Source of the DNA: Diospyros lotus
Taxonomy: Eukaryota > Streptophyta > Magnoliopsida > Ericales > Ebenaceae
Reading direction: 5' to 3'
NCBI RefSeq assembly: GCF_014633365.1
Contig: NC_068349.1
Span: 25,496,753 to 25,560,752, forward strand
DNA: 64,000 nucleotides
Shown here: piece by piece, positions 44,491 through 56,162 of the stretch
Layout: the number at the start of each line of letters is the position of its first letter
Position numbering within the stretch: position 1 is the stretch's first letter
Program-made: the position numbers and the translations under genes
The notes under the pieces: model-generated
Told to the model about the DNA's origin: nothing
The model's database searches: none
Seen by the model: the letters and a program-made list of their open reading frames with translations, nothing else

Positions 44491-44754
44491 AAATTTGATG
44501 AACATGAACGCTAACAAAGACTAAAATCTGAAACAAAACTTAATGAATCTACACCAATCTGAATAAAATCTTGGGAAAACGAATCCCAATCGATATGAAA
44601 CAACTTGAAGGATGATTCAAAGATAATATTTGACTGAATCGCTATAAAGATCATGCATATATGAGAACTTGCCTCTAAAAGAAATAAAAGAAGGAAGGAA
44701 CTTGCAACTCAAAAGAAAGAAGAAATAATAGGACTTGCACTCCAAATGGGAAAA

Positions 44755-45020
44755 GGAGTAATAGAACTTGGAGTAATAGAACTTGCAATCCACAATGGAT
44801 AAGGATTAATAGAACTTGCAATCCAGAATGGATGAGGATTAATAGAACTTGCAATCCAAAATGAATCAGGATTAGTAGAACTTGCAATCCAAAATGGATA
44901 AAGATTAATGGAACTTGTAATCCAAAATGGATAAGGATTAATGGAACTTGCAATCCAAAATGGATAAGGATTAATAGAACTTGCAATCCAAAATGGATAA
45001 GGAGTAATAGAACTTGCTCA
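44755..45020 (-). repeat. 33-bp tandem repeat in LTR C'
   Basis: About eight units of AGAACTTGCAATCCAAAATG plus GATAAGGATTAAT. The reverse-strand open frame across it is only a translation of the repeat. Confidence 0.92.
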
Positions 45021-46813
45021 TAACTTCACTGTTATACGCATATATATATACATCTTTGCTTACTGATATAAATCTGAAAACTACAACGAAGAACTGGAAT
45101 AATCTGAAATCAAAACTGATATGAACCTGTAATGGAAGGGATTACAGGAAGAATACTTGCCTTGATAAATCTTGATCGACTCACACGATCTCAACCAGAA
45201 ATCTCTTATGCAAAGCAACTTCTGCAACTCACAGACTTCTTGGCTCTCTGCTCCTCACGCGGAGTGAAGAAAACTATGGCTTATGTGCCTTTATATAGAG
45301 AAAGATATAGCCTTAGAAGCCCATCTCCTTCTCCTTTTATAATTTGGAGTCCTTATTCTTAATTAACTTGGAATCCTCCTCCTACTACAACTAGGAGACT
45401 CTCAATCCAAATCCATCTCACATATGGATTCTCACTCTGCCTTAAATACATAATCTCACTTAATTAATAATAATACAAAAATTATTATTAAAACTCTCAA
45501 ATAATAATAGAACTCCAAAATTACCTTCATGCCCTTGCATTTAATTTCCACAAAATAAATGCTATTTAAATACTATTCTCCCAATTAAAAATCTAAATTG
45601 CCACCTTGGCAAATTCCTTTAACTCCAAAATTAAATAGAATTAAATGCTATTCTTTTCCTTCAAAATCTCTAAATTGCCACATTAAATAATTAATTGGCA
45701 AAATTTCTTAATCAAATACTTCTACAATTAATTAAATAATTCTAATTAAATACTGGGCCCTCTAACGGGTCGATACAATCGTTACTATCCGCTCATTACG
45801 GCCAACTTTGGTCACCTCTGGCCATCCTCTTTACTGCCTCCGGCCACTAGGATCAGCTCCATTGCCTTCCTTGAAACTCTCAGCCATTGCTGTAACTTCT
45901 CCTTCTCCGTTTGTCATTTGCTCTTAATTTTGTTCCCTATTTATAGCCTCTCCACCGACTTAAACTGCCTTGGACACCACTCTTGCATCCAAACTTAGCC
46001 ACTACTCCAAGCAAACTTGGCCACCACCTTTCCACTCGGCCATGAAACTTCCCAAAAGATTCGCTGAAGCCACTACGCACACACGCACGAGTATATATAT
46101 ATATATAACTATATATTACTCTATTAATATAAACAAATTACACATTAACCCCCAAATTTCCATCTTAATTTCACTTGGCTAATTCCCTTATTTCAACTAT
46201 GCCCTCAAACATCCAATTAATTTGCATTTTAATACCGAAAACGCAAAATTAATAATTCAAGATTACTCGATAAAGATGATTCTCCCCAGTGTCCTCACCG
46301 AGCTATCATTTCATTCCAAAACCACTGAAGGGTTGTTCCTTAAATAAAATCGGAGCCCTCTCAGGGTTTTGTAGATTTCCCAGAGGTTTCCTATGATAAT
46401 TCGGTAATTTTGGTTGAATCAAGACTATACTAAAAACTGTCTCTGGTTTGACTTCTTTCAATGTCATAAATCACATTTTTATATGCTTGATGACTTCATA
46501 CCCTTTCTTTTAGACACCTAAGTCTTGAGGCATTCCTTCTTGTTGATTCAACAACTTATTTTGCTATCACAACCATTTTTTGGTATCCCAGACTCATTCA
46601 AACAACGTGAATACCAAACGAAACATGGGATTTATATTTATCCACAACATACTTTTTCTTCCAGAGATACTCATGTTTTGGGGTATTCCCTTCAATTGAT
46701 TCGGTTGTTTATAACTCCAAGAAATTATACTTAAACCCTAAAACTTCTAATAATTTCATTTTCGCTCTCAGATAAATTACTCTTGAGTCCTTTAGAATTT
46801 CTCGGGTATTACA

Positions 46814-47877
46814 AATGTTATAAGCCTATCCACGTAAGTTCCCTCGTACATTACATGTATAAATATGCATAGCTGTCATAAAATTTGATGCAGAGACTAG
46901 GGGAGGGAATAAATTTTAACGAACCATAACCCTGATTAATTCGACAACAACAAACTGATAAAGGCAATTTGAAGCTTACGCCCTAGAGGGTCCAACTTAA
47001 CAAGTGGTAATCTGGTGCTAAGACCCCGGACTCACCTAAATTCTAGGATGTGTTCTGATGTTGTGCTGGCAGGCTAACCTGGATCTCTTACGTGAGTCCA
47101 GTGCTAAGCTTACGAGCTAACCTTGACTACTCGGTAGATCTAACGCAAAGCCTCCCAGAAAACATGGAACGACTGGTGGTAATTCAAATAAGGGTCCCAG
47201 GGTCTAGCCTAGATTCCCTGTGTTAAACAAACTTGAAGGAGCAACGTGAAAGAAGTGGGCACGACCCTACCTTCTCGGATGAGCCCGCCTAGTTGTGATT
47301 TGGCACAATGGCCTTGAACCTTCTTGAATTCTTAGATGCGTTTCGATGCCATGCTCGCAGGCTAACCTGGATCCCTTACGTGAGTCTAGTGCTAAGCTTA
47401 CGAGCTAACCTTGACTCATTGGTAGATCTGGCGCAAAGACTCCCGACAAACTTAGAACATACGGTAGAAATTCGGCCACGAATCTCAAGCCGAACACAGA
47501 TCCCCTGTAGCAGACAAGTCTGAAAAGAGAATGAAGAAATGCCAAATGTATATAAGGATTAGTGTATGTCCTGAATTCCTGGATGCGTTCCGATGCCATG
47601 CCCTCAAGCTAACCTGGATCCCTTGCATGAGTCTGATGTTAAGCTTACGAGCTAACCTTGACTCCCAGATGGGTCCAGCACTAAGCCTCCCAATAAACTT
47701 AGAAAGTCTAGTAAAATCCTAGCTGAGGGCCCCAGGTCGAACCCGAATCCCCCGGGGGAGACAAATCTAAAGAAGAGTGGGAGGTACTACGAATATGCAT
47801 AAGGCTGAGTGGTTGCCACGAATACCCGAAAGAGATCCAGTGCAATACCCCTAGGCTAACCTAGACTCGCCAGCACG
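46814..47877 (+). mobile_element. 3' untranslated remnant of a second Tat-like element, tandem repeats
   Basis: Landmark TTACGAGCTAACCTTGACT occurs near 47110, 47399 and 47645 with GGCTAACCTGGATCCCTTAC upstream each time: units of about 250-290 bases. Style and wording (GCTAAACC-TGACTCC, CTCCCGACAAACT) match the 3' region of element A at 23870-24900. No coding frame. Confidence 0.68.
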
Positions 47878-50649
47878 TGTAACGACCTGCTCCCACTTAC
47901 GGGCGCCACCGGTAAATAATCGACCGGATTACTCACCCGACAACCACAACTGAAGGGTTGGACTATGTTTCAACAGGAAATGCCCTAGGTGGGAACTAGG
48001 CTTCATCCTTCCCTTCGCTCCACTCAGGAATCGGTCCCAACTCAAATAAGAAAAATCCAGTGGACTAAGACCCGGAACCCGAGTGAGCTTCACCTCTCTT
48101 CAACTCACCCCATAGCAAGCCAGAGGTGACCCAGGCACAAGGCTAGCATACAAACACTTCGCTGAGTATTGGGAATTTATGAGAACATACCTTGCTGATC
48201 TTGACTCGGTCCGAAACTTGGCTTTACCGACTATGCCACATTCAACAAGCAATTTCACAATCATCTATCACACTATGATGATTACACAATTAAATATATT
48301 TAAGCTCAATAACACAGACATTTACTCACAAGGGTATACATACACCACGCCCCCTGGCTACATATAAGCAATATTAAAAATACATAACTCGGGCAACACA
48401 CCTAGTTGCCACAACAACCTTCGGCGCCATCCCTGCTTGTATCTGGACTTGCATCATCTACACATGAGGTAAAACCTCATGAGTGATAAAGACTCAGTAA
48501 GGGTGTAATACATGTAAATATGAATATAATCATGTTTATGTATGCCAAATGCATGCAAATGAGGCTAGGCTCACACATCCTCACAACCCACTAAGGTTTG
48601 AGGCATCAACCTATCAGCCCCTACCACACTAGTCCTCCATATGGCCACAGGTCCACTAGAGCTTGCATCACACAAGATATAACCACTACATGCCAATGCA
48701 ACATAAAAACATTATCAAATACATTTACCAACTTGCAAGGCCACCTCCACATGGGGTCATCCCTTACCTGGCTCGAAGCCTCATTTCTGCCTCGGCGAGA
48801 ATGCCAGCCCGAACTCCGAGCTCTTCTAGGATTATCGCCTTCCCGGTCGAACCTAGAGGCAAACACACAAAAACCCAACCCATTAACATTCGGCATTGAC
48901 CCAATGCCCTCGATTTCGTCACTCATTGCAAAATCATCATCAACACTATTTCCAAACAACGAACCACAGCATACACCAGCCGTCAATAATTTCCAAACAA
49001 CTCCGACCTAGGGTTTAATCCAACAATTAACTATCCTACACAATTTAATATCTCACATAAAAGAAATATTTTGAAAAGAATTAATTAACTCACCTCAGTT
49101 AATCTGGAAGACAAAATCGATTAATCCTCCACGTTGGCATTGCCTCCCGAGCTGCCATTTGTGCCCAAAATCTCATTTTCGAGCTTCTGACACGCTTCAC
49201 AAGTCCCAATTTAATTTCCAGAACTTTCCCCAATTTTTCTGGAATTTTTCCTATTTTTCCAGATTTTCTAGATTTTCCTTTTTTTTCTTTTTTTTTCTTT
49301 TTTTATTCTTCTTTTCCTTCCTTCCCGCGCGCACTGTGCCTCTTTCTTCTTCCTCGCGTGGCTGCCCTGCGTGCACCTGCACCAACTCCTCCAGCCGCCT
49401 TCGCCTGGCCCGACGCCCGTCGCCGCTCGCAGCAGCGCCCTCAGCGGCCACCACCGGCTGCTCGCGGCCACTGGCCAAATGCCGCCACCGCGGCTGGATC
49501 CTCCTCTCGAGCGCACACCACCTGTGCGCTGCAACCTCAGCGTCCGCCATGGCCGCTGCAACTGACCTTCGTCGTCGCCTCTTGGTCATCGCAAGCACTG
49601 CCATTGGCCGCTCCATGCCAACGCGACCTCGACCAGCCATCGAAGCCGGCCCTCGCTGACGCTCCAGCTCCCCTGAAGTTGCTGCCTCATCGGCCATGGC
49701 AGCTTCCAGCGTTGCTGCTGGTCGCGGCTAGCCTCCGGCTCCCTCGATCTCGCACTGCTCTATTTCTCTCTCGCTCCTCTCCGATCTCACGAGCCTTGGC
49801 CAAGCTCTCTGATCTCTCCCTCGCGAAGGCTCTCACTCTCCTCTGATCTCTCTCTGTTCGCTTCCTCCCTCTCCCGCTCTCTGCGAGTTTAATCTTCAAA
49901 TAAAAGGGCACTGTAGCAAGCTTGCCCCCCAAGCTCACGCATGTATTTATATATATGAACACAATTACACAATTTACCCTCTCTGATTTTGACCATTGCA
50001 ATTTAAATTTTCAAAATCTCAGCAAACTTCCTCCCGATCCACGCGCCTATATATATATATATGTGTGTGAATTAAAATTACACATTTAACCCCCATTAAT
50101 CACATTAATCCCACTTAAGGAATTTTAATTACACTTGAGACTTTTAATAATAACACTTTGACCCTCCAAGGCTTAATTAAATTATCATCAAGCCACACTA
50201 CCTCTCGATTTATCAAAATTTAATAGCCGACCGCTACTCGGGAATACTGACCTCGTCTTTGCGCCTGCACGGGACATTTATTCGACCCGAAAACACTTAA
50301 GGGTTGCCTTACTCAGAAAACCAAACCACCCCTAGGGTCCCCTCAGCTTCCAGGAGGTCCCCTCCGACTATTCGGTATTGGCATCCACTCGGGCTTATAT
50401 AGAATTTATTTCAAAAATTATTCCCGGTCAGACCGCTTCTAGCGTCACTATCCTTATCTCGGGATGCTAACCAATCTCTTTCCCCCTTTCCTGGACATCC
50501 AAGTCCCGAGGCACTCCCTGCCGCCAACTCGGTAATTTATTAATTAATTTATCGGGATTGACCCTTGGGCTTTCCGAACCACCCAAGGTCCTGACAAAAT
50601 AATCCAAAAAATTATTTATTTTCAATACCATATAATACCAGGTATTACA
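47878..50649 (-). mobile_element. Solo LTR F (2772 bp), reverse
   Basis: Plus-strand ends TGTAACGACC and CCAGGTATTACA; target duplication GCACG (47873-47877) and GCATG (50650-50654), one transition apart. Holds a hairpin CATGAGGT-AAA-ACCTCATG at 48463-48481, splice donors on the minus strand at 48767 and 49093, a pyrimidine (sense: purine) tract at 49260-49330, a GC-rich block and a minus TATA near 49941-49952. ORFs at 49159-49846 are GC-rich artefacts. Confidence 0.87.
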
Positions 50650-50889
50650 GCATGGCTCAGTGTCCAGATGAGAAACTAACCTAGATCCCTCAAGGAAGAT
50701 TAACATCGAGCCAACAGGCTCTTCCTAGACTCCCTGGCAGAATCCGGTGCCAAGTTTTCCAACGAGTCCGAACACGTGGTTGGAATCTGGTCCTAGGTCC
50801 CCTGGCGAACCTGGATACACGGTGATCAACCAATGCAGAACCATTTTGTGAGAGGAACTTGTCAGAGAGATCCCAGGGTGGGGCACCGC
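50650..50889 (+). mobile_element. Second part of the Tat-like tandem-repeat remnant
   Basis: Continues 46814-47877 beyond solo LTR F: GAAACTAACCTAGATCCCTC and CTCCCTGGCAGAATCCGGTG are further decayed units of the same repeat. Confidence 0.6.
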
Positions 50890-51620
50890 TGTAATACCCG
50901 GGAAATGCTTGAGGTTATAAATAGAATTTTAAGAAGGGTATAAGTGGAATTTTCAAGAGAATGGGGCTATAGGGTACACTATCACAATTTTAAGTGACCG
51001 AATCAACCGCAGGGAGTGCCTCAGACCCTAGATATTTAACGAAAATGGAATAACACTAACAAGTGATTTGAGGCATGATTTTAGGTTTCAAAAGAAGTAG
51101 GATCAAGAACGATTTTTGGTACAACTGTGGATCAGGCTGAAAAATTAAATCGACGTAGGAAACTTTCGAAAAGTCAATGGAGTATTTTGAGGACCTATAT
51201 TTTATATGTAGAACAACCCTTAAGCGATTTCGGGTTGAAACGAAATGACCTAGGGTCAAATCAATCAATTGGGCTTAAGTGTAATTTGCTAATTTTGCCC
51301 GAGGGATGTCAAAATGATAGTTTTTCAGGAATTTTGAGAATGAAATGAAGAGTACAAAACTTGTGGGCCTTAGTGGTATTGTTAAAAAGATCATGGGCTT
51401 CAAGGAAAGGGGTAAACTAAGATTGGAAATTAGTTGGGGGCTGAAATGTAATAAGCAAAAAATAGGTGTGAAATCTGCAAAGATGGCTGCCAACTTTCTT
51501 ATCGTCATTTCCTGCTATGGGATGGCCAAGGGTGGCTTGGGGAAGGTTGTATACGGTAGGGGGATGCTTGGAGGCTAAGCCTTGGCCGGTGATTAGCCGA
51601 GGAGTGGTCGATTTTTGGCT

Positions 51621-51629
51621 ATAAATAGA
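51621..51629 (+). promoter_or_regulatory. TATA box of LTR E
   Basis: TATAAATAG in TTGGC-TATAAATAG-AGGTC, about 730 bases into the LTR. Confidence 0.65.
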
Positions 51630-52863
51630 GGTCGAGGCTTTCAGATTTTTAGCACACAAATTGGCCAAGTTTTAGGGTGTTCTAAGAGAGTTGATAGAGG
51701 GCTTTTGCTCCTTAGTGTGTGGGCATCGTTTCTGGAGAATTTAGGAGATTTTGGTAGTTGTTCGGGATTGTTTTGAAACTTGGCCGGAATCACGAGCCTT
51801 TGCTAAAGACGGATTGAAATTGGCCAAAACGATGGTCATCCGGGTGATGTTTTTAGGCAAAGGGCTATGCCATGAGAGTCGCCTTGAAGAGTGCTTCAAG
51901 GATATGGAATCAGATCGAGCATCAGATCAAGCCGAAGGTCACCGGAGGTGAAAAGGCTATCGGGGAAGAAGATGCGCGTGGCTTGCACACACAAGTCCCA
52001 CTCGCACAGCCACACGCCAACGCGTGAGGGCAAATGGGACCAATGGTATTTTTAAAAATTTTGTATTATTTTTTTAGAATTAATTTTTGATTTATGGTGT
52101 TGAATATTTAGGAAAATATTTGGGGAAATATTTATTTTGGAATATTAGAGAGGAAAATGGAAGAAAAAAATAGAGAAAACATGAAGAAATTGTGAAGAAA
52201 TAGGTGTTAATATTCTTTTGAATAAATATGATATCTAGGGGTATGTTAAGGCTCAAATTTGAGTATCTGTGCGAGAATCAAGGATTTACACACTAATCAA
52301 GGCATTCTGAGTACATTTAAAATGTGAGTGGTTCGATTCCAATCCTACCCTTTCTTTTGAAAATAGTTTAGTGTGTGTGTAGTAGGTTTAAGTGAGCAGT
52401 TCTGCCCTCCTGAGCTTAGGTTGCACGTGTTTGGACCAGTTCCAGTGAGTGGTTATACCCTCCGAAACTTGGGATGAATCGTGTAGGTGTTTTACTTAAA
52501 GTGTTTGTGGCATCGTATGCATATTGAACATGTGATATATTGCATCAATTGTTTACCTATGAAAGAGTCGGTGCAAGGCGTGAGATTTCCATATCATTGT
52601 GGTGTTGAATTTGTGTCGTTGTTATGTCCGTGGGGATGGGATGCGATCTACTTGAGAATGGGGTAAGGTTAATCCCGGTGATCGGGTGACGTGGATGGGC
52701 ACCCGAGGATTAAGTATGTCGCGGCAAGGTCAATCCCTACGGTGTGTGGAATGGATTTTTCCATGAGAGATTTCTCAAGATAGACGTGTTGCATGTTGTC
52801 ATTGTCTGTATATGACATGCTCGTAATCATTCATGCATTCAGTAAATTGTGGCATGCCATCAC

Positions 52864-52883
52864 TTAGATGTTTCATCATCTAA
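52864..52883 (+). other. First conserved hairpin of LTR E
   Basis: TTAGATG, loop TTTCAT, CATCTAA. The second hairpin of the pair (CTGGAAC, ATTCAAC, GTTCCAG) now lies 9.3 kb away at 62154-62174 because element D inserted between them. Confidence 0.72.
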
Positions 52884-53021
52884 TCTGGGTTATTGTAATA
52901 CTCAAGAAATTAGGATTATTTGAGAATAAGTGTTTTATTTGAAAACTAAAATTTTGGGGAAGATTGGTATCTAAATAGTCTAAAAAATTAATCGAATCGA
53001 CTCTAAGGAGTGCCCTGGAGT

Positions 53022-53781
53022 TAGAGGTGTCAAAAGGGCCAGGCGGCCCGCGGGCCGGGCTTTGGCCCGACCTGTTACTGTTCATACGGGCTCGGGCAAA
53101 GAAATTGGGCCCACGGCCCGGCCTGTGGCCCGTTGGGCCCTTATAGGCCAGTAAGGCCCTTACTCATTTTTTTTTTTAATTTTGTTATTCTTTAGTAATT
53201 ATTGATATTGGATACTAAAAAATTTAATTTCACAATATATATAAATAATAACCATCAATTAATTTATTTAAAATTTTTAAGTTAAATTTTTTATATATTT
53301 AAATTATAAATAAACATTCTCCTTTTTATATGTACATTATTTTTCATATCAATTCACAAGAAAAATTATAAGGCATATAGAATTTTGAAATATAAAATAA
53401 TGAAATAATATTTAAAACTTAAGAATTAAGATAGAAAATATTTAAAAAAAAACAAATTAATTTTTATATATGTATTATTTTGATATTTATATATGTATAT
53501 ATTATATGTATTATTTTAAAAAAATTATTTAAAAAAAAGAAAAGAAAAAAAAAAAAGGGTCGGGCCCACCGGGCCCGGCCCTATGGGCTAAGGGCCCGGC
53601 CCGCTAGGCCCTGTGGGCTAAGGGCCCGGCCCAGCCCCTTTGTAAGGGGGCCGTGGGCCGGGCCGGGCCTTATCAATGACAAAAGGGCCAGGGCCCGGCC
53701 CAACCCTTTTAGTAAAAGGGCCGGCCCGGCCCGTTTAAAAAGTCCGTGGGCCGACTCGGGCCAGCCCTTTTGACACCTATA
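53022..53781. mobile_element. hAT-like nonautonomous DNA element (760 bp)
   Basis: Terminal inverted repeats TAGAGGTGTCAAAAGGGC and (reverse complement of the right end) TATAGGTGTCAAAAGGGC. 8-bp target duplication CCTGGAGT (53014-53021) and CCTAGAGT (53782-53789), one transition apart; 8-bp duplications are the hAT hallmark. The empty site is visible in the 3' LTR near 59645-59655. Interior: GGCCCGG-rich ends around an AT-rich core, no transposase. Confidence 0.88.
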
Positions 53782-54536
53782 CCTAGAGTTGATATGTCAA
53801 AGGAAAATGATATGGCAGCGATGAGTATTTCAAAGCATGATTTATGGTATCGAAAGAAACTAAATCAGGAACAATTTTCGGTAAAGCTAAAATACAGCTG
53901 CGATTTAAGCTTCAAAATTGAATTATCGTAGGGGCTTCTGAAAATTCAATAGAAGATTGAGGGGGTTCATATTTAGTATGTAAAACAACCCTTCCGTGGT
54001 TTCAGGAAGAAACAAAAGGGTTTATGGCCAAAATGAAGATTCGGACCTAAGTGCAATTTCTTAATTTTGCCATAGAGAGGTCGAAATGACATTTTTCTGG
54101 AATCTTCAGGAATGCAATGGAAAGTATAAAATGTGTAGGTCGCAATAGCACTATTGGGAAGCTCAGGGGCTTCAAGGAAAGCACAAAAAGTGCAAAAAGG
54201 AAAGAAACTGGGGTCAAAGTGCAATTTTGTGAAATTACAGAAAGAGCAATCTGCCATGGCCAACCAAGCTTCCTCCACCACCTCCCATCACCGAATTCAA
54301 TGGTGAAACACTCGAGGAAAATAGTCTAGGATGCTCTTGGGTCGAGCCTAGGCCAGCAATCGGCCTTGGCTTGGTCGAAAACGGTCAAACTTTCGGCCGA
54401 AAGAAACCAGATTTTTACCCACTATAAATTAATTTTTGAGGCAACTTTCAGGGGGCTTTGGGCTCATTAAGGGAAAGAGGATACATCATAGGCCTTTGGT
54501 TGCTCGAGATCTATCATTTTGGGGTTCGAATTTGGC

Positions 54537-54545
54537 TATAAATAA
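54537..54545 (+). promoter_or_regulatory. TATA box of LTR D (5' copy)
   Basis: TATAAATAA in TTTGGC-TATAAATAA-AGGAT; the 3' copy at 60402 reads TATAAATAG. Confidence 0.65.
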
Positions 54546-56162
54546 AGGATATGGTGGCCAAGGGTTTTGCAAGATTTAAGTTTCAAATCGACCTCGTTTT
54601 TGAACAAATTGAGGCACCAAACCATAGGGATTTTGTTTCCAATGAGATGAGAATCATTTCTGAAAATTTTGAGAAATTTTGGAGTTCATTTGAGAGGTGA
54701 TCGGAGCTTCATCGAAAAAATCAAATCTCGCCAGAGCTGGACTAATTTTTGCTCAGAGAGAGGTCTTCCAGGTGTTGTTTCAAGTTCAAATTTGGTCAAG
54801 GTGATCGAATCAAGGTGAGCTAGATTTTGTTATAGTTAGTTTGATTTTGCGATGTGCCGACGCCGGAGAAAATGATCAAAAGTAATTTTTATTATTGTTA
54901 AATACTGAAAAAATGTTCAAAAATACAAGACAAATGAATAGTTTACGTTTAGGAATTTTTATTTGGGAAATTTCATGAGAAAATAATTATTTTAAATTTT
55001 TGAAAGGAAACTTAATTACAAAAAAAAGGAAGAGATTTTGGAAAATTCCCATAAAATGTATGGAGATTAGAAATATTATTTTAGAAATATTTATAAATAA
55101 AAATTAAAGAAATTACTTGATTAGGTATTTATTTTTAATTTTGGAAGAAATTATGACTATGAAAAATATAGAACAAATAGAGAAAAAATAAGAAAAAGTC
55201 TGAAAAAATTAGGTTATTGATTTTTTCTTAGAAATGATTGGCCAGAAAGTGATTTGGCCAAGGATCTTGACGATTTGTGTTATTTTTTAGATTATCGCGC
55301 AAATCGAGGCGATGCACTTTTTTCGAGCTATTCCGAACTCTATGTTAAGGTGAGTGGTTTTATCCCGAGAACTTATATATGACATATTTATTTCATTATG
55401 CATGATATTTATTAAATTTATGAGCATTTTGTCATATTGCATGGAAAGTCGTGATTTTTGTATGGCACGATATTATTGGCATATTGATACTCGTGCATGG
55501 GATTGGGATGTCGCCCCGATAGTGTAGTCATAATTCTCCAAGGGAAATTGATGGAATAACATTAGGATTATCTTGTCGGATGTGCCAAAATTCTGTCTAG
55601 GATTTTGTGCCAGGCTTGTAGGCCAGGGAAGTTACACTAGGGCAAATGTTTGTTCATGTTATTGTATCATGCATTTATATATATGCTTTTGGACCCTCAC
55701 TAGAAGTTTCATCTTCTAATTGGGTTATGCCCCTGAAATATTTAAACGTTCTAGTTAGGATTTTCAACTATGGCAAGGGGATGATTGATGACGTGGCCGA
55801 TGGGTTCGGTGAGTTGTTCTAGTATATGCTCATTCGTGAGGATTCAGGATATGTTTTTAGTCATGGTTAGAAGATTATATTATATTGAAGATCATGTATA
55901 ATTGTTACGATTTAATGTATTTTAGAGGAATCATCAAATTGTATCTAAAGTGCTCAGTTGTTATCTCTTAATGATAAGTCTCCATGTATTTAAGTATTTG
56001 ATGATACGATGGTACAGATTTTTATGTTATGATTAAAGAAAATTTCATTATGTATCATATCAGGTTTTAATTTTTAGCTTCCGCATTTGTGATGATTTAT
56101 ATTAAAAAAAATATTCTTGAAATTCCTAAGTTATTTAACGCTCAGAAAAGTAAGGCGTTACA

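Larger units (their letters stand above)
43275..45777 (-). mobile_element. Solo LTR C' (2503 bp) inside LTR III
   Basis: Plus-strand ends TGTAACACCCC and GTCGATACA; target duplication ATCAT (43270-43274) and ATCGT (45778-45782). Its outer parts resemble family C (CTAGAACTRCCCGAGAAGAG near the left end, GCCCTCTAACGGGTCG at the right) but the middle is diverged, with ATCCGGAT in place of ATTCGAAT. Minus-strand TATATAAAGG at about 45288-45297. Confidence 0.87.
41749..46813 (-). mobile_element. 5' LTR of element III (about 2557 bp), split by solo LTR C'
   Basis: Plus-strand ends TGTAACACCCCG (41749) and CGGGTATTACA (46813). Without the insert at 43275-45777 it matches the LTR E at 50890-62610: the GATCACTAGGATTAACCTTG block, the hairpin pair (42210-42264) and the repeated GAACAATCTTCACATG module (41840, 41881). 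Minus TATAAATAG at 45938-45946; minus splice donor CAG|GTGAGT at 42816. Confidence 0.82.
52894..56162 (+). mobile_element. 5' LTR of element D
   Basis: TGTAATACTCAAG start and GGCGTTACA end. Carries a hAT-like element at 53022-53781; TATAAATAA at 54537; splice donor AAG|GTGAGT at 55349; hairpin TAGAAG-TTTCAT-CTTCTA at 55701-55718. Confidence 0.9.

Noticed and set aside
44675..44986. Reverse frame of repeated LILIHFGLQV units
   Set aside because: Translation of the 33-bp tandem repeat.
49159..49846. Long frames on both strands in solo LTR F
   Set aside because: GC-rich leader sequence of the LTR; no motif, no conservation with other F copies.
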